The translations under genes and the position numbers were made by a program. Below are positions 7,628 to 12,738 of a DNA stretch of 16,659 bases, piece after piece; position 1 is the first letter of the stretch, and the number at the start of each line of letters is the position of its first letter. The notes below the pieces were generated by a model. The model did not search any database and had not been told where the DNA came from. It worked only from the letters and a program-made list of their open reading frames with translations. The DNA comes from Oscillospiraceae bacterium (GTDB taxonomy: Bacteria; Bacillota; Clostridia; Oscillospirales; Ruminococcaceae), in contig JAAWBP010000055.1 of NCBI GenBank assembly GCA_022792755.1, positions 1-16,659 of the forward strand, written 5' to 3'.

Positions 7628-8340
7628 CCAACAAGAAAAAGCTCTGGATTATTATCGCCGCTTTGGTTGTTTTTGCCGCATTCGCGTCGGCGGCCATTGC
7701 CCTGCAAAACGCTTTCCTCGATGCGGAAGAAGACGGGGCTTCCCTGAACCCCGTTGGGGCCGAGCTGTCTGTTTCCTCCAGCAGCCCATCAGACGAGGAT
7801 TCCGCCTCCGGTTCGGATGAGAGCACTGGTTCTGCGGAAAGTTCATCTGGTACAGCCGGAGACTCTCAAAACACGATTTCTCCTGAAAGCGCTGCCTCTC
7901 AAGGCAGCACCTCAGCACCTGCACAGCAACCCTCTATTTCTGCGTCTCAGCCCTCAATTTCCTCTCAGCAGCCTTCATCTGCGGACAGTTCCCCGTCCAA
8001 GCCGGAGGAAACTGTCTCCATTTCCTTTTACGACGATGTAAACCAGAAATCCCTTTTTACCGGGACGATCCCGTTCTCTTCCGGAAGCACCGCCGGGGAT
8101 TTGACCAAGGCGATCCTGGATCAAAACCAGATCAAATATTCCATCACCGGAAGCGGGCCGACCATCTATTTTGCGATGATCGACGGCCTGCGGGAAAAAG
8201 GCGCCGGGCCCCGGAGCGGCTGGCTCTTCTTTATTAAAGAGGCGGGGCAGAGCGACTACACCCGTTCTGCCGTCAGTGCCGGGTCTATAACGCTACACCC
8301 CGGAGACAGCATCCTCTGGAAATATGTCGAGAAATATTGA
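7624..8340 (+). CDS. Membrane-tethered DUF4430 protein, transcobalamin beta-domain-like
   Basis: A 238-residue surface protein. A lysine-rich start and hydrophobic helix (8-27) act as signal or membrane anchor. A very Ser-rich, low-complexity linker spans about 45-130. Residues 133-238 form a DUF4430 domain (transcobalamin-like C-terminal domain): TVSISFYDD, SSGSTAGDLTKAILDQ, YFAMIDGLREKGAGPRSGWLFFIKEAG and the terminal ITLHPGDSILWKYVEK. In transcobalamin and intrinsic factor this domain covers the corrinoid bound to the alpha toroid. Here it is a separate protein made from the same riboswitch-controlled operon as a toroid protein. TAAGGAGG precedes the ATG, which overlaps the S-component stop (ATGA). 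The flexible linker would let the domain reach across the wall to the anchored toroid partner. Confidence 0.88.
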   Translation: MTNKKKLWIIIAALVVFAAFASAAIALQNAFLDAEEDGASLNPVGAELSVSSSSPSDEDSASGSDESTGSAESSSGTAGDSQNTISPESAASQGSTSAPAQQPSISASQPSISSQQPSSADSSPSKPEETVSISFYDDVNQKSLFTGTIPFSSGSTAGDLTKAILDQNQIKYSITGSGPTIYFAMIDGLREKGAGPRSGWLFFIKEAGQSDYTRSAVSAGSITLHPGDSILWKYVEKY

Positions 8341-8378
8341 GAGACGGCGGGGAAATCCCCCGCCGTTTGTTCTCCCTT
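8341..8378 (+). terminator. Intrinsic terminator of the B12-uptake operon
   Basis: A perfect 9-bp stem, ACGGCGGGG (8344-8352) with CCCCGCCGT (8358-8366), has loop AAATC and is followed by a pyrimidine/T-rich tail. It begins three bases after the DUF4430 stop codon and closes the operon. Confidence 0.85.
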
Positions 8379-8394
8379 TTTCACTGCCTTCTGG

Positions 8395-8450
8395 GAATTT
8401 ATAAATACTTATTGTATAAATTTTATGATATATACTTTTAATAGAATAAA
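8395..8450 (+). promoter_or_regulatory. AT-rich putative promoter region of the zinc-ribbon gene
   Basis: This is an abruptly AT-rich stretch between a terminator and a gene with a good ribosome binding site. Several -10-like hexamers (TATAAA, TATACT) are present, but no spaced -35/-10 pair stands out, so the exact promoter is not assigned. Confidence 0.4.
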
Positions 8451-8463
8451 GGAGAGATCTCCC

Positions 8464-8706
8464 ATGCGCTGTCCCATCTGCGGAACCGAATACTCCTCCC
8501 CCTTCTGCCCCAACGGATGCGATGCTCCTGCCGCCCCCTATATCACCCAACGGCAGCAGGATCAGCAAAGCTGCCCCTATTGCGGAAGCCGCAGGATTCA
8601 GGTAACGCGGGAAGCCGTGCGGAAACGCCGGTTATTCGGAAGAAGAGAGAAGACCCGATTTAAAATCCGCCGTGTCTGTGCCGAATGCGGGAAGCATTTT
8701 CGTTGA
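8464..8706 (+). CDS. Small double zinc-ribbon protein
   Basis: An 80-residue protein with eight cysteines in two treble-clef/zinc-ribbon-like sets. Cys3-Cys6 with Cys15-Cys19 form the first (MRCPICGTEY, PFCPNGC). Cys37-Cys40 with Cys72-Cys75 form the second (SCPYCGSRRI, VCAECGKHF), separated by a highly basic stretch (RKRRLFGRREKTRFKIRR). This layout suggests nucleic-acid or protein binding; no specific family is recognised. AAAGGAG nine bases upstream supports the ATG at 8464 over an earlier in-frame ATG at 8425 that lies in the AT-rich promoter stretch. It stands alone between the B12 operon terminator and the bioY operator. Confidence 0.75.
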   Translation: MRCPICGTEYSSPFCPNGCDAPAAPYITQRQQDQQSCPYCGSRRIQVTREAVRKRRLFGRREKTRFKIRRVCAECGKHFR

Positions 8707-8714
8707 CCGTAACC

Positions 8715-8759
8715 CGGCATACGTCAACTGATTTATAAAAAATAAGTTGACGTATGCCG
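8715..8759. promoter_or_regulatory. 15-bp perfect inverted repeat overlapping the bioY -35 (candidate BirA-type operator)
   Basis: CGGCATACGTCAACT (8715-8729) and AGTTGACGTATGCCG (8745-8759) are exact inverted repeats separated by 15 bases. The right arm contains the bioY -35 hexamer TTGACG. The inner GTCAAC/GTTGAC half-sites at about this spacing resemble the GTTAAC-type half-sites bound by the biotin repressor BirA. The assignment is inference. As RNA it would also form a strong hairpin after the zinc-ribbon gene, but no T tract follows, so terminator function is doubtful. Confidence 0.6.
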
Positions 8760-8775
8760 AAAAATATGTTATTCT
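8747..8775 (+). promoter_or_regulatory. bioY promoter
   Basis: TTGACG (8747-8752), a 17-base spacer and TATTCT (8770-8775) form a good sigma-A promoter about 30 bases before the bioY start. Its -35 lies in the right arm of the inverted repeat, so repressor binding there would block RNA polymerase. Confidence 0.75.
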
Positions 8776-8805
8776 ACTGTCAACACAATAGAATTGAGGT
8801 GCAGT

Positions 8806-9354
8806 ATGAAAACCAGACAACTCGCCTATATCGGCATCTTCGCCGCCCTGACTGCGGTGTGCTCACAGATTTCGATCACCCTTCCCTTTACCACCGTGCC
8901 GTTTACCCTGAGCCTCCTTGCTGTCTTTCTCTGCGGCGCTATCCTTTCCCCGCTGGAGGCGTTTGCCGCGCAAGGGGTCTATCTTTTGATCGGTGGGATC
9001 GGCATCCCCGTTTTTGCCCAGTTTTCGGGAGGGCCCGGCGTCCTCTTCGGCATGACTGGCGGCTATCTGATCGCCTACCTTTTTATGGCGCCGCTCATTG
9101 CCATCGCCGCCAAAAAGTTTAAGCGCTTCCTTTTCCCCTCTCTGCTGGTTGGGATGCTCCTCTCCCTGGCCCTTTGTTATCTCCTCGGCACAGCCTGGTT
9201 CGTACTGGTTACCCAGTCCACCTGGATTGCCGCGCTGTCATCCTGTGTCTTTCCCTTTGCAGTGTTTGACTGCGTGAAAATCGTCATCGCTGCTTCCCTG
9301 GCGCTGGCCATCCGAAAAGCATTAACCAAGGCAAAGCTTTATGAAGCAGCTTAA
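8806..9354 (+). CDS. bioY: Biotin ECF transporter S component BioY
   Basis: BioY is the six-helix membrane protein that binds biotin and works with an EcfA/EcfT module. The 182-residue length is typical. Family traits are ISITLPFTTVPFTLSLLAV (21-40), EAFAAQGVYLLIGGIGIPVF (51-70), the hallmark GGPGVLFGMTGGYLIAYLF (75-93), CYLLGTAWF (124-132), and FAVFDCVKIVIA with the conserved Asp155 and Lys158. The ATG at 8806 follows GAGGTG; a TTG at 8794 is too close to that site. No EcfA/EcfT genes are adjacent, and the ones in this window appear dedicated to the B12 system, so BioY probably uses a shared module elsewhere. It overlaps the DUF1284 gene by 14 bases. Confidence 0.94.
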   Translation: MKTRQLAYIGIFAALTAVCSQISITLPFTTVPFTLSLLAVFLCGAILSPLEAFAAQGVYLLIGGIGIPVFAQFSGGPGVLFGMTGGYLIAYLFMAPLIAIAAKKFKRFLFPSLLVGMLLSLALCYLLGTAWFVLVTQSTWIAALSSCVFPFAVFDCVKIVIAASLALAIRKALTKAKLYEAA

Positions 9355-9769
9355 GCTTCGGTACCACCACCTGATGTGCTGCTACACCTTTACCGGCGTC
9401 GGTTACAGCGAGGCTTTCACCCAAAATATGGAGCAGGCCGTCTCGCTGCTCCATTCTGGAGAACCGTTGGAAATCCGCCTTCAAAGCAGCTGTGACGATC
9501 TTTGCGCCGCCTGTCCCCATCACGCGGACGGGCTGTGTGACGAAGAGGATTCCGTCCGGGCACGCGACCGGGAAGTCGCCGCCTTCTTTGGCCTGGAAGA
9601 GAATGACTGTCTGAGCTTTCCAGAATACCGTCAAGAGGTCCTTGCAAAGCAAAAAGAGCTGACAGATATCAGTGAAGTTTGCCGGGAATGCACCTTTACC
9701 GCACTCTGCCGCGAGGTTCTTTTAAAGAAAAACGCGGAGACGGCGGCCGGCATCGACTCCAGTCAATGA
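9341..9769 (+). CDS. DUF1284 domain-containing protein
   Basis: A 142-residue cytoplasmic protein. It starts LKLRYHHLMCCYTFTGVGYSEAF, matching the LRxHHLxC start of DUF1284, and has conserved Cys-rich segments: DDLCAACPHHADGLCDEED, then VCRECTFTALCREV near the C-terminus. The His/Cys spacing suggests metal or iron-sulfur binding, but the family has no established function. It overlaps the end of bioY by 14 bases and so is probably translated with it from the biotin-regulated promoter; whether it relates to biotin is unknown. A terminator follows directly. Confidence 0.83.
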   Translation: MKQLKLRYHHLMCCYTFTGVGYSEAFTQNMEQAVSLLHSGEPLEIRLQSSCDDLCAACPHHADGLCDEEDSVRARDREVAAFFGLEENDCLSFPEYRQEVLAKQKELTDISEVCRECTFTALCREVLLKKNAETAAGIDSSQ

Positions 9770-9793
9770 CGTCAGACAGAGGATCATTGCCTC

Positions 9794-9836
9794 AAAAAAG
9801 AAGCCAACTGCTTTAAGCAGAGGCTTCTTTCTTTTT
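9794..9836 (+). terminator. Intrinsic terminator after bioY-DUF1284
   Basis: The outer stem AAAGAAGCC (9797-9805) pairs with GGCTTCTTT (9822-9830), and the inner stem CTGCT pairs with AGCAG. It is followed by CTTTTT. Because an A run precedes it, it could also terminate transcripts from the opposite strand. Confidence 0.9.
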
Positions 9837-10074
9837 CCCATCCGTCCGGTGAGAAGCGTTCATAGAATCGATCGGTGAGCGGCTGGGCCGGACGGAATGC
9901 TTCCGCTGTCAGTCGCGATCCGCAGGCAATACCGCACTGATCGGTTCGTAACCCGCAAGGCACGCCTGTGTCCAGGCTGGACAATACGCGATACTTAGGT
10001 AGTACAGACCTATAAGCCCGTAACCCGCAAGCTGCATGTTTTATATAACGCGCCTCGCAGGTTGGTGCTTTTTG
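9837..10074. other. Gene-free structured intergenic region
   Basis: No gene is convincing here. Visible structure: an inverted repeat TCCGTCCGG (9841-9849) / CCGGACGGA (9888-9896); a 13-base direct repeat CGTAACCCGCAAG at 9947-9959 and 10019-10031; and small palindromes GTCCAGGCTGGAC (about 9969-9981) and CTTAGGT...ACCTATAAG (about 9995-10017). A minus-strand open frame crosses the region but also crosses the terminator and lacks a start context, so I treat it as non-coding. Confidence 0.45.
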
Positions 10075-10083
10075 TGTTATAAT
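10075..10083 (+). promoter_or_regulatory. Extended -10 promoter of the DUF5713-like gene
   Basis: TGT followed directly by TATAAT is an extended -10 (TGnTATAAT) promoter with no good -35. A conserved hairpin repeat starts a few bases downstream. The same arrangement occurs on the minus strand at 12269-12277. Confidence 0.65.
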
Positions 10084-10131
10084 ACTTCTACCCACAGACG
10101 CAGTCAGAGATTGCTGGCGGGTACCCGGGAA
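10084..10131 (+). repeat. Conserved promoter-linked hairpin element, copy A
   Basis: ACCC (10090-10093), GCAGTC, loop AGA, GATTGC, then GGGT (10119-10122) form a two-tier hairpin followed by ACCCGGGAA. It matches the minus-strand copies near 12216-12273 and 12070-12122. Where they read GCAATC, this copy reads GCAGTC, and GATTGC is unchanged, so pairing is kept by a G-U wobble. It lies in the 5' untranslated leader of the gene at 10190. Confidence 0.7.
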
Positions 10132-10189
10132 AACTTGTTGCCTTGGGCAATGACAACCTCGGCAGGCAGTCAAGGAAAGGAGAACAGCC

Positions 10190-10516
10190 ATGAAACGATT
10201 TGATGAAAGCTACCTCCTGCTCGAAGAGATGGTCAACGACGATTATTATCCCAAATTTCTGGTTGAAAAGGTAAAAGAGCAGATTCTCCATGTGATCCGG
10301 TTGTTGGAAAACGGGGAAACGAGCCAAGACGTCATACAGAAGAAGCTCGACGAAATGACCCTTGCCATCAACGGGCTGGAGGAAGAATTCGAAGAAAACG
10401 ACAGTGAAATCGAAACCGTAGCAAGGGACAGCATCGGGATTACGGTTGGATATGTCTTAGATTGGTTCGGAATCGACATCGACATTGAAACCGCCATCCG
10501 GGAAAGGGACTGGTAG
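10190..10516 (+). CDS. DUF5713-like small acidic protein
   Basis: A 108-residue acidic, helix-rich cytoplasmic protein, probably of the DUF5713 family, whose function is unknown. Recognisable traits are LLLEEMVNDDYYPKFLVEKVKEQI near the start, EFEENDSEIETVARDSIG in the middle, and DIDIETAIRERDW at the extreme C-terminus (family members end with a similar R-D-W). AAAGGAG precedes the ATG at 10190. It is a single gene with its own extended -10 promoter and a leader of about 100 bases containing the conserved hairpin element. The family call is from memory of its pattern and moderately sure. Confidence 0.7.
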   Translation: MKRFDESYLLLEEMVNDDYYPKFLVEKVKEQILHVIRLLENGETSQDVIQKKLDEMTLAINGLEEEFEENDSEIETVARDSIGITVGYVLDWFGIDIDIETAIRERDW

Positions 10517-10679
10517 CCCCACCGATTGGGACGGCGGCAAAGCGCCGTTGTGCAGCCCTTGTAAATTGGGAAGAATCCCTCCAGCTGGGATTCCCCGGTT
10601 ACACCCGAGATTTTTTGTGAAAGGAACGATATCGCGCAGTAGAAAGCCGCATGGTTTTGGGGCCGTCACTTGATATCGC
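10517..10679 (+). other. Intergenic hairpins between the DUF5713-like gene and the EamA gene
   Basis: Two hairpins are visible: ACGGCG/CGCCGT around 10532-10549 and a perfect 7-bp GAATCCC/GGGATTC around 10573-10593. A short T run follows about 25 bases later (10611-10616). Together they may end the upstream transcript, though neither hairpin is directly followed by a T tract. An octamer GATATCGC recurs about 43 bases apart near the EamA start. Confidence 0.4.
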
Positions 10680-11615
10680 ATGGTGATTTTTATGAAGCTA
10701 TTCGCCATCTGTTCCATTTTGGCAGCCGGAACACTGTGGGGAATCATTGGAATTTTTATCCGCGCCCTGACCCAGATGGGGTTCGGCGCGATGGAGCTGG
10801 TCGCGCTCCGTTCCTTCGGCGCATTTTTGGCGCTGGCCGTCTATCTGGCCGTTTTTAAACGCAGCGCCTTCCGGATTCGATTAAAGGATTGGTGGTGCTT
10901 TGCGGGAACCGGAATCCTCAGCCTCTTATTCTTCAACTACTGCTATTTTACTGCCATCAACTTGACTTCGCTCTCTACCGCTTGTATCCTCCTTTACACC
11001 GCCCCGATCATCGTCATGCTCCTCTCCCTCCTGCTTTTCAAGGAAAGATTGACGGTGTCAAAATGTGTGTCCGCCCTTCTCGCATTTCTGGGATGCGCCC
11101 TTGCTGCGGGATTTCACCCCGCAGCAGACCTTTCCATCACACCGGAGGGGCTGCTCGCCGGGCTCGGTGCTGGGCTCGGCTATGCACTCTACAGCATTTT
11201 CGGCCGATACGCCCTCAACCGGGGATACAGCAGCCTCACAATCACCCTTTACACCTTCGCTTTTTCTTCCCTCGGCTCCCTTTTTCTGACCGATACTCCA
11301 GCGCTTGCCGGGAGGGTATTCGGCAGCCCGGAAAGCCTCCCCTGGATCCTCGCCCTGGCCCTTGTCACCTGTGCAGCCGCTTACCTCCTCTACACCTATG
11401 GCCTGACTAAAATCGAATCCAGCAGGGCTTCGATCCTCGCATCGATTGAGCCGGCCGTCGCCACTCTGGTCGGATTCCTCGCCTTTCAAGAGCCGCTGAC
11501 CCTGTGGTCGGCTGCCGGAATCTGCCTGGTGTTTTTGTCGCTGATCCTGCTCAACGCGGACGGTCTTTTCAAAAAGAGGTTCACCAAACGGCCCGGAACA
11601 GATCAGCCGCAGTAG
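10680..11615 (+). CDS. EamA/DMT-superfamily transporter
   Basis: A 311-residue inner-membrane protein of the drug/metabolite transporter superfamily with ten hydrophobic helices in two EamA repeats (about 5-140 and 150-295). Family traits are AAGTLWGIIGIFIRALTQMGF at the start (W-G at the end of helix 1), ELVALRSFGAFLALAVYL, LLYTAPIIVMLLSLLLFKERLT (the P-x-x-x-x-L-x-x-x-x-x-x-x-E-x block) closing repeat 1, and ASILASIEPAVATLVGFLAFQEPLT closing repeat 2. Substrate is not predictable; relatives export amino acids or metabolites. The ATG at 10680 lacks a good ribosome binding site and an ATG at 10692 is an alternative, so the start is uncertain. It is convergent with the next gene. Confidence 0.88.
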   Translation: MVIFMKLFAICSILAAGTLWGIIGIFIRALTQMGFGAMELVALRSFGAFLALAVYLAVFKRSAFRIRLKDWWCFAGTGILSLLFFNYCYFTAINLTSLSTACILLYTAPIIVMLLSLLLFKERLTVSKCVSALLAFLGCALAAGFHPAADLSITPEGLLAGLGAGLGYALYSIFGRYALNRGYSSLTITLYTFAFSSLGSLFLTDTPALAGRVFGSPESLPWILALALVTCAAAYLLYTYGLTKIESSRASILASIEPAVATLVGFLAFQEPLTLWSAAGICLVFLSLILLNADGLFKKRFTKRPGTDQPQ

Positions 11616-11636
11616 GGCGGGAAGGCAATGGATCCA

Positions 11637-11972
11637 TCAAAAAATCCCCTCACCCAAATATTTATCATGCGGAACGATCAAGCACCTTTCGATCGGCTTC
11701 CAATAGCTGTCGTAAAGTTTTTTTGCGCCGCTCCATCTTTCTTTCGTGTCGAATTCCCAGTAAAGCATGTACTTGACGCTTTTTACAATCCGTGTGATTT
11801 TAAGCGGGGGAAGCCCTTCTTTGATTTGTTCCATGTCTATGTGATATCCCCTTTTGACCAGCCGGAACAAGAGGAGCCCTTCCTGCTTTTCCAAAAAGCT
11901 AGTGCCTCGAATTCCTCCGCCTTTTGCGGCTTGACTTGATAAATACACAGTTCGGTAAACGGCATCTTTCAT
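11637..11972 (-). CDS. Unrecognised small protein
   Basis: A 111-residue basic, mixed alpha/beta protein whose family I do not recognise. It has no signal peptide, no membrane segment and no Cys motif. Aromatic- and charge-rich stretches stand out: SFLEKQEGLLLFRLVKRGYHID, VKSVKYMLYWEFDTKERW and KKLYDSYWKPIERCLIVPHDKYLG. The ATG at 11972 is preceded by GAAGGAG, close but usable; the open frame continues upstream through repeat DNA, so I exclude that part. Base composition looks lower in GC than the neighbours, hinting at a separate origin. It is convergent with the EamA gene and sits downstream of the hairpin repeats. Confidence 0.5.
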   Translation of the reverse strand: MKDAVYRTVYLSSQAAKGGGIRGTSFLEKQEGLLLFRLVKRGYHIDMEQIKEGLPPLKITRIVKSVKYMLYWEFDTKERWSGAKKLYDSYWKPIERCLIVPHDKYLGEGIF

Positions 11973-12069
11973 TTCTCCTTCATCCCGGTTTTGGGATTCG
12001 ATTCTACCATGATTGCGCGAAGCGCCTACAACAAAACCGTGCACAACCGCGGTTTTGCATGGAACAAGG

Positions 12070-12122
12070 TTCTGGGGCACCCATTCGCAATCTTCGATTG
12101 CGTCTGCGGGTGGGGTTATTAT
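12070..12122 (-). repeat. Conserved hairpin element, copy C (no promoter)
   Basis: Positions 12087-12122 repeat 12238-12273 exactly over 36 bases. On the minus strand it forms CACCC...GCAATC-GAA-GATTGC...GGGTG, followed by CCCCAGAACCTTG. Unlike the other two copies it lacks TATAAT in front (it reads CGTAATAAT). Confidence 0.8.
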
Positions 12123-12215
12123 TACGACCATCGGAAGCAACAAGGTTCTCTCAGGCGCCGGAAGCTTCGCTTCCGTTTGCGCCGTGAGGTTCTTATTACG
12201 AGCGCCAGCGAGTAA

Positions 12216-12273
12216 CAATGTTCCCGGGTACCTGCCAGCAATCTTCGATTGCGTCTGCGGGTGGGGTTATTAT
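12216..12273 (-). repeat. Conserved hairpin element, copy B (promoter-linked)
   Basis: The minus strand reads TATAATAACCCCACCCGCAG, then GCAATC-GAA-GATTGC, TGGCAGGTACCCGGGAACAT and TTGTTAC. It matches copy A (10084-10131) through the ACCCGGGAA end and copy C exactly over 36 bases. The -10 box and the hairpin are both conserved between A and B. Confidence 0.8.
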
Positions 12274-12277
12274 ACCA
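12269..12277 (-). promoter_or_regulatory. Extended -10 promoter on the minus strand
   Basis: TGG followed by TATAAT on the minus strand is an extended -10 without a clear -35. It would drive the hairpin block and the small gene at 11637-11972. Confidence 0.6.
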
Positions 12278-12300
12278 CTTTCATTCTCTATTTACCGCTC

Positions 12301-12328
12301 TTGACATTTTTCGGCAGCATGTTATAAT
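12301..12328 (+). promoter_or_regulatory. Promoter of the trpBA T-box transcript
   Basis: TTGACA (12301-12306), a 16-base spacer and TATAAT (12323-12328) are consensus hexamers. The start is predicted near 12335, at the head of the T-box leader. It is divergent from the extended -10 at 12269-12277. Confidence 0.88.
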
Positions 12329-12333
12329 ATAAA

Positions 12334-12621
12334 TAAAATTTTACCCTTTAATAAACCGTTGACGTGGGGATAAAAACAGAACGTGCACTTACAGAGAGCA
12401 TGGAACGCTGAGAGCCGTGCAGAACGCAGTCTGTTAAATGGGCCACCGAGGGCGCAGTCAAAGGCGGGTTCGCCGAGTATTCTGCGACGTTGTGACAGAC
12501 GTGACTTGTCAGGGATATGTCAGTATCCTAAAAGCGCACGGCGATTGCCGTGAATCAAGGTGGCACCGCGGGTTGATCGATTCCCGTCCTTGACAGTTTC
12601 ACTGCCGGGGACGGTTTTTTT
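12334..12621 (+). promoter_or_regulatory. T-box leader, tRNA-Trp specific
   Basis: This is a full T-box leader. Stem I has a lower helix GTGG (12364-12367)/CCAC (12443-12446) and an upper helix AACAG (12375-12379)/CTGTT (12431-12435). The specifier loop between them reads AAATGGG with TGG (Trp) at 12439-12441. The distal GCTGAGAG motif is present. The T-box sequence AAGGTGGCACCGCGG is at 12557-12571. The terminator is CCGTCC (12584-12589)/GGACGG (12609-12614) with an inner stem and seven Ts. Uncharged tRNA-Trp should stabilise the antiterminator and turn on trpBA. Confidence 0.94.
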
Positions 12622-12738
12622 ATGTCCTTCGGCGATGCCCGCAGGAAAATGCGGGCGGCATGAGAAATCCTTTCAGCGGGCCGGAAGCCAGCAGCTGGGG
12701 AATTTCTCAAAAACATAAAAAACTCAGGAGGGTGCAAA
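12622..12738 (+). other. trpB leader hairpins downstream of the T-box terminator
   Basis: Two further stems lie between the T-box terminator and trpB: GCCCGC (12637-12642)/GCGGGC (12651-12656), and TGAGAAAT (12661-12668)/ATTTCTCA (12702-12709) with an inner CAGC/GCTG. The second ends just before the AGGAGGG ribosome binding site and has no T tract, so RNA stabilisation, processing or translational control are more likely than termination. Confidence 0.55.

Larger units (their letters stand above)
11973..12300 (-). other. Hairpin-rich leader/repeat block upstream of the small minus-strand gene
   Basis: A gene-free block that, read on the minus strand, holds a series of hairpins joined by short GAACC-like linkers (GAACATTGTT, GAACCTC, GAACCTTGTT twice). 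The clearest are CGGAAGC-loop-GCTTCCG inside GGCGC/GCGCC (12154-12183), CAAAACCG/CGGTTTTG (12032-12057), and two copies of the GCAATC-GAA-GATTGC element. If transcription starts at the extended -10 at 12269-12277, this is a 5' leader of nearly 300 bases for the gene starting at 11972. It could equally be a cluster of palindromic repeats. Confidence 0.55.

Noticed and set aside
8715..8759. Inverted repeat as the intrinsic terminator of the zinc-ribbon gene
   Set aside because: No T tract follows on either strand next to the stem, and the right arm carries the bioY -35, so an operator role fits better.
9784..10191. Minus-strand 135-codon open frame across the intergenic region
   Set aside because: It passes through an intrinsic terminator and the promoter of the next gene and lacks a plausible start context; a decayed remnant cannot be excluded but is unsupported.
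11973..12218. Upstream 82-codon extension of the minus-strand small protein
   Set aside because: It consists of the hairpin repeat DNA, whose 36-base unit also occurs elsewhere; the ATG at 11972 has its own ribosome binding site.
12081..12273. CRISPR array suggested by the repeated 36-base unit
   Set aside because: Only two exact copies 151 bases apart, each self-complementary, with no regular spacers and no cas genes.
12622..12663. 13-codon ORF after the T-box terminator as a Trp leader peptide
   Set aside because: It has no Trp codons and no ribosome binding site (it follows the terminator T run directly); the T-box already explains Trp control.
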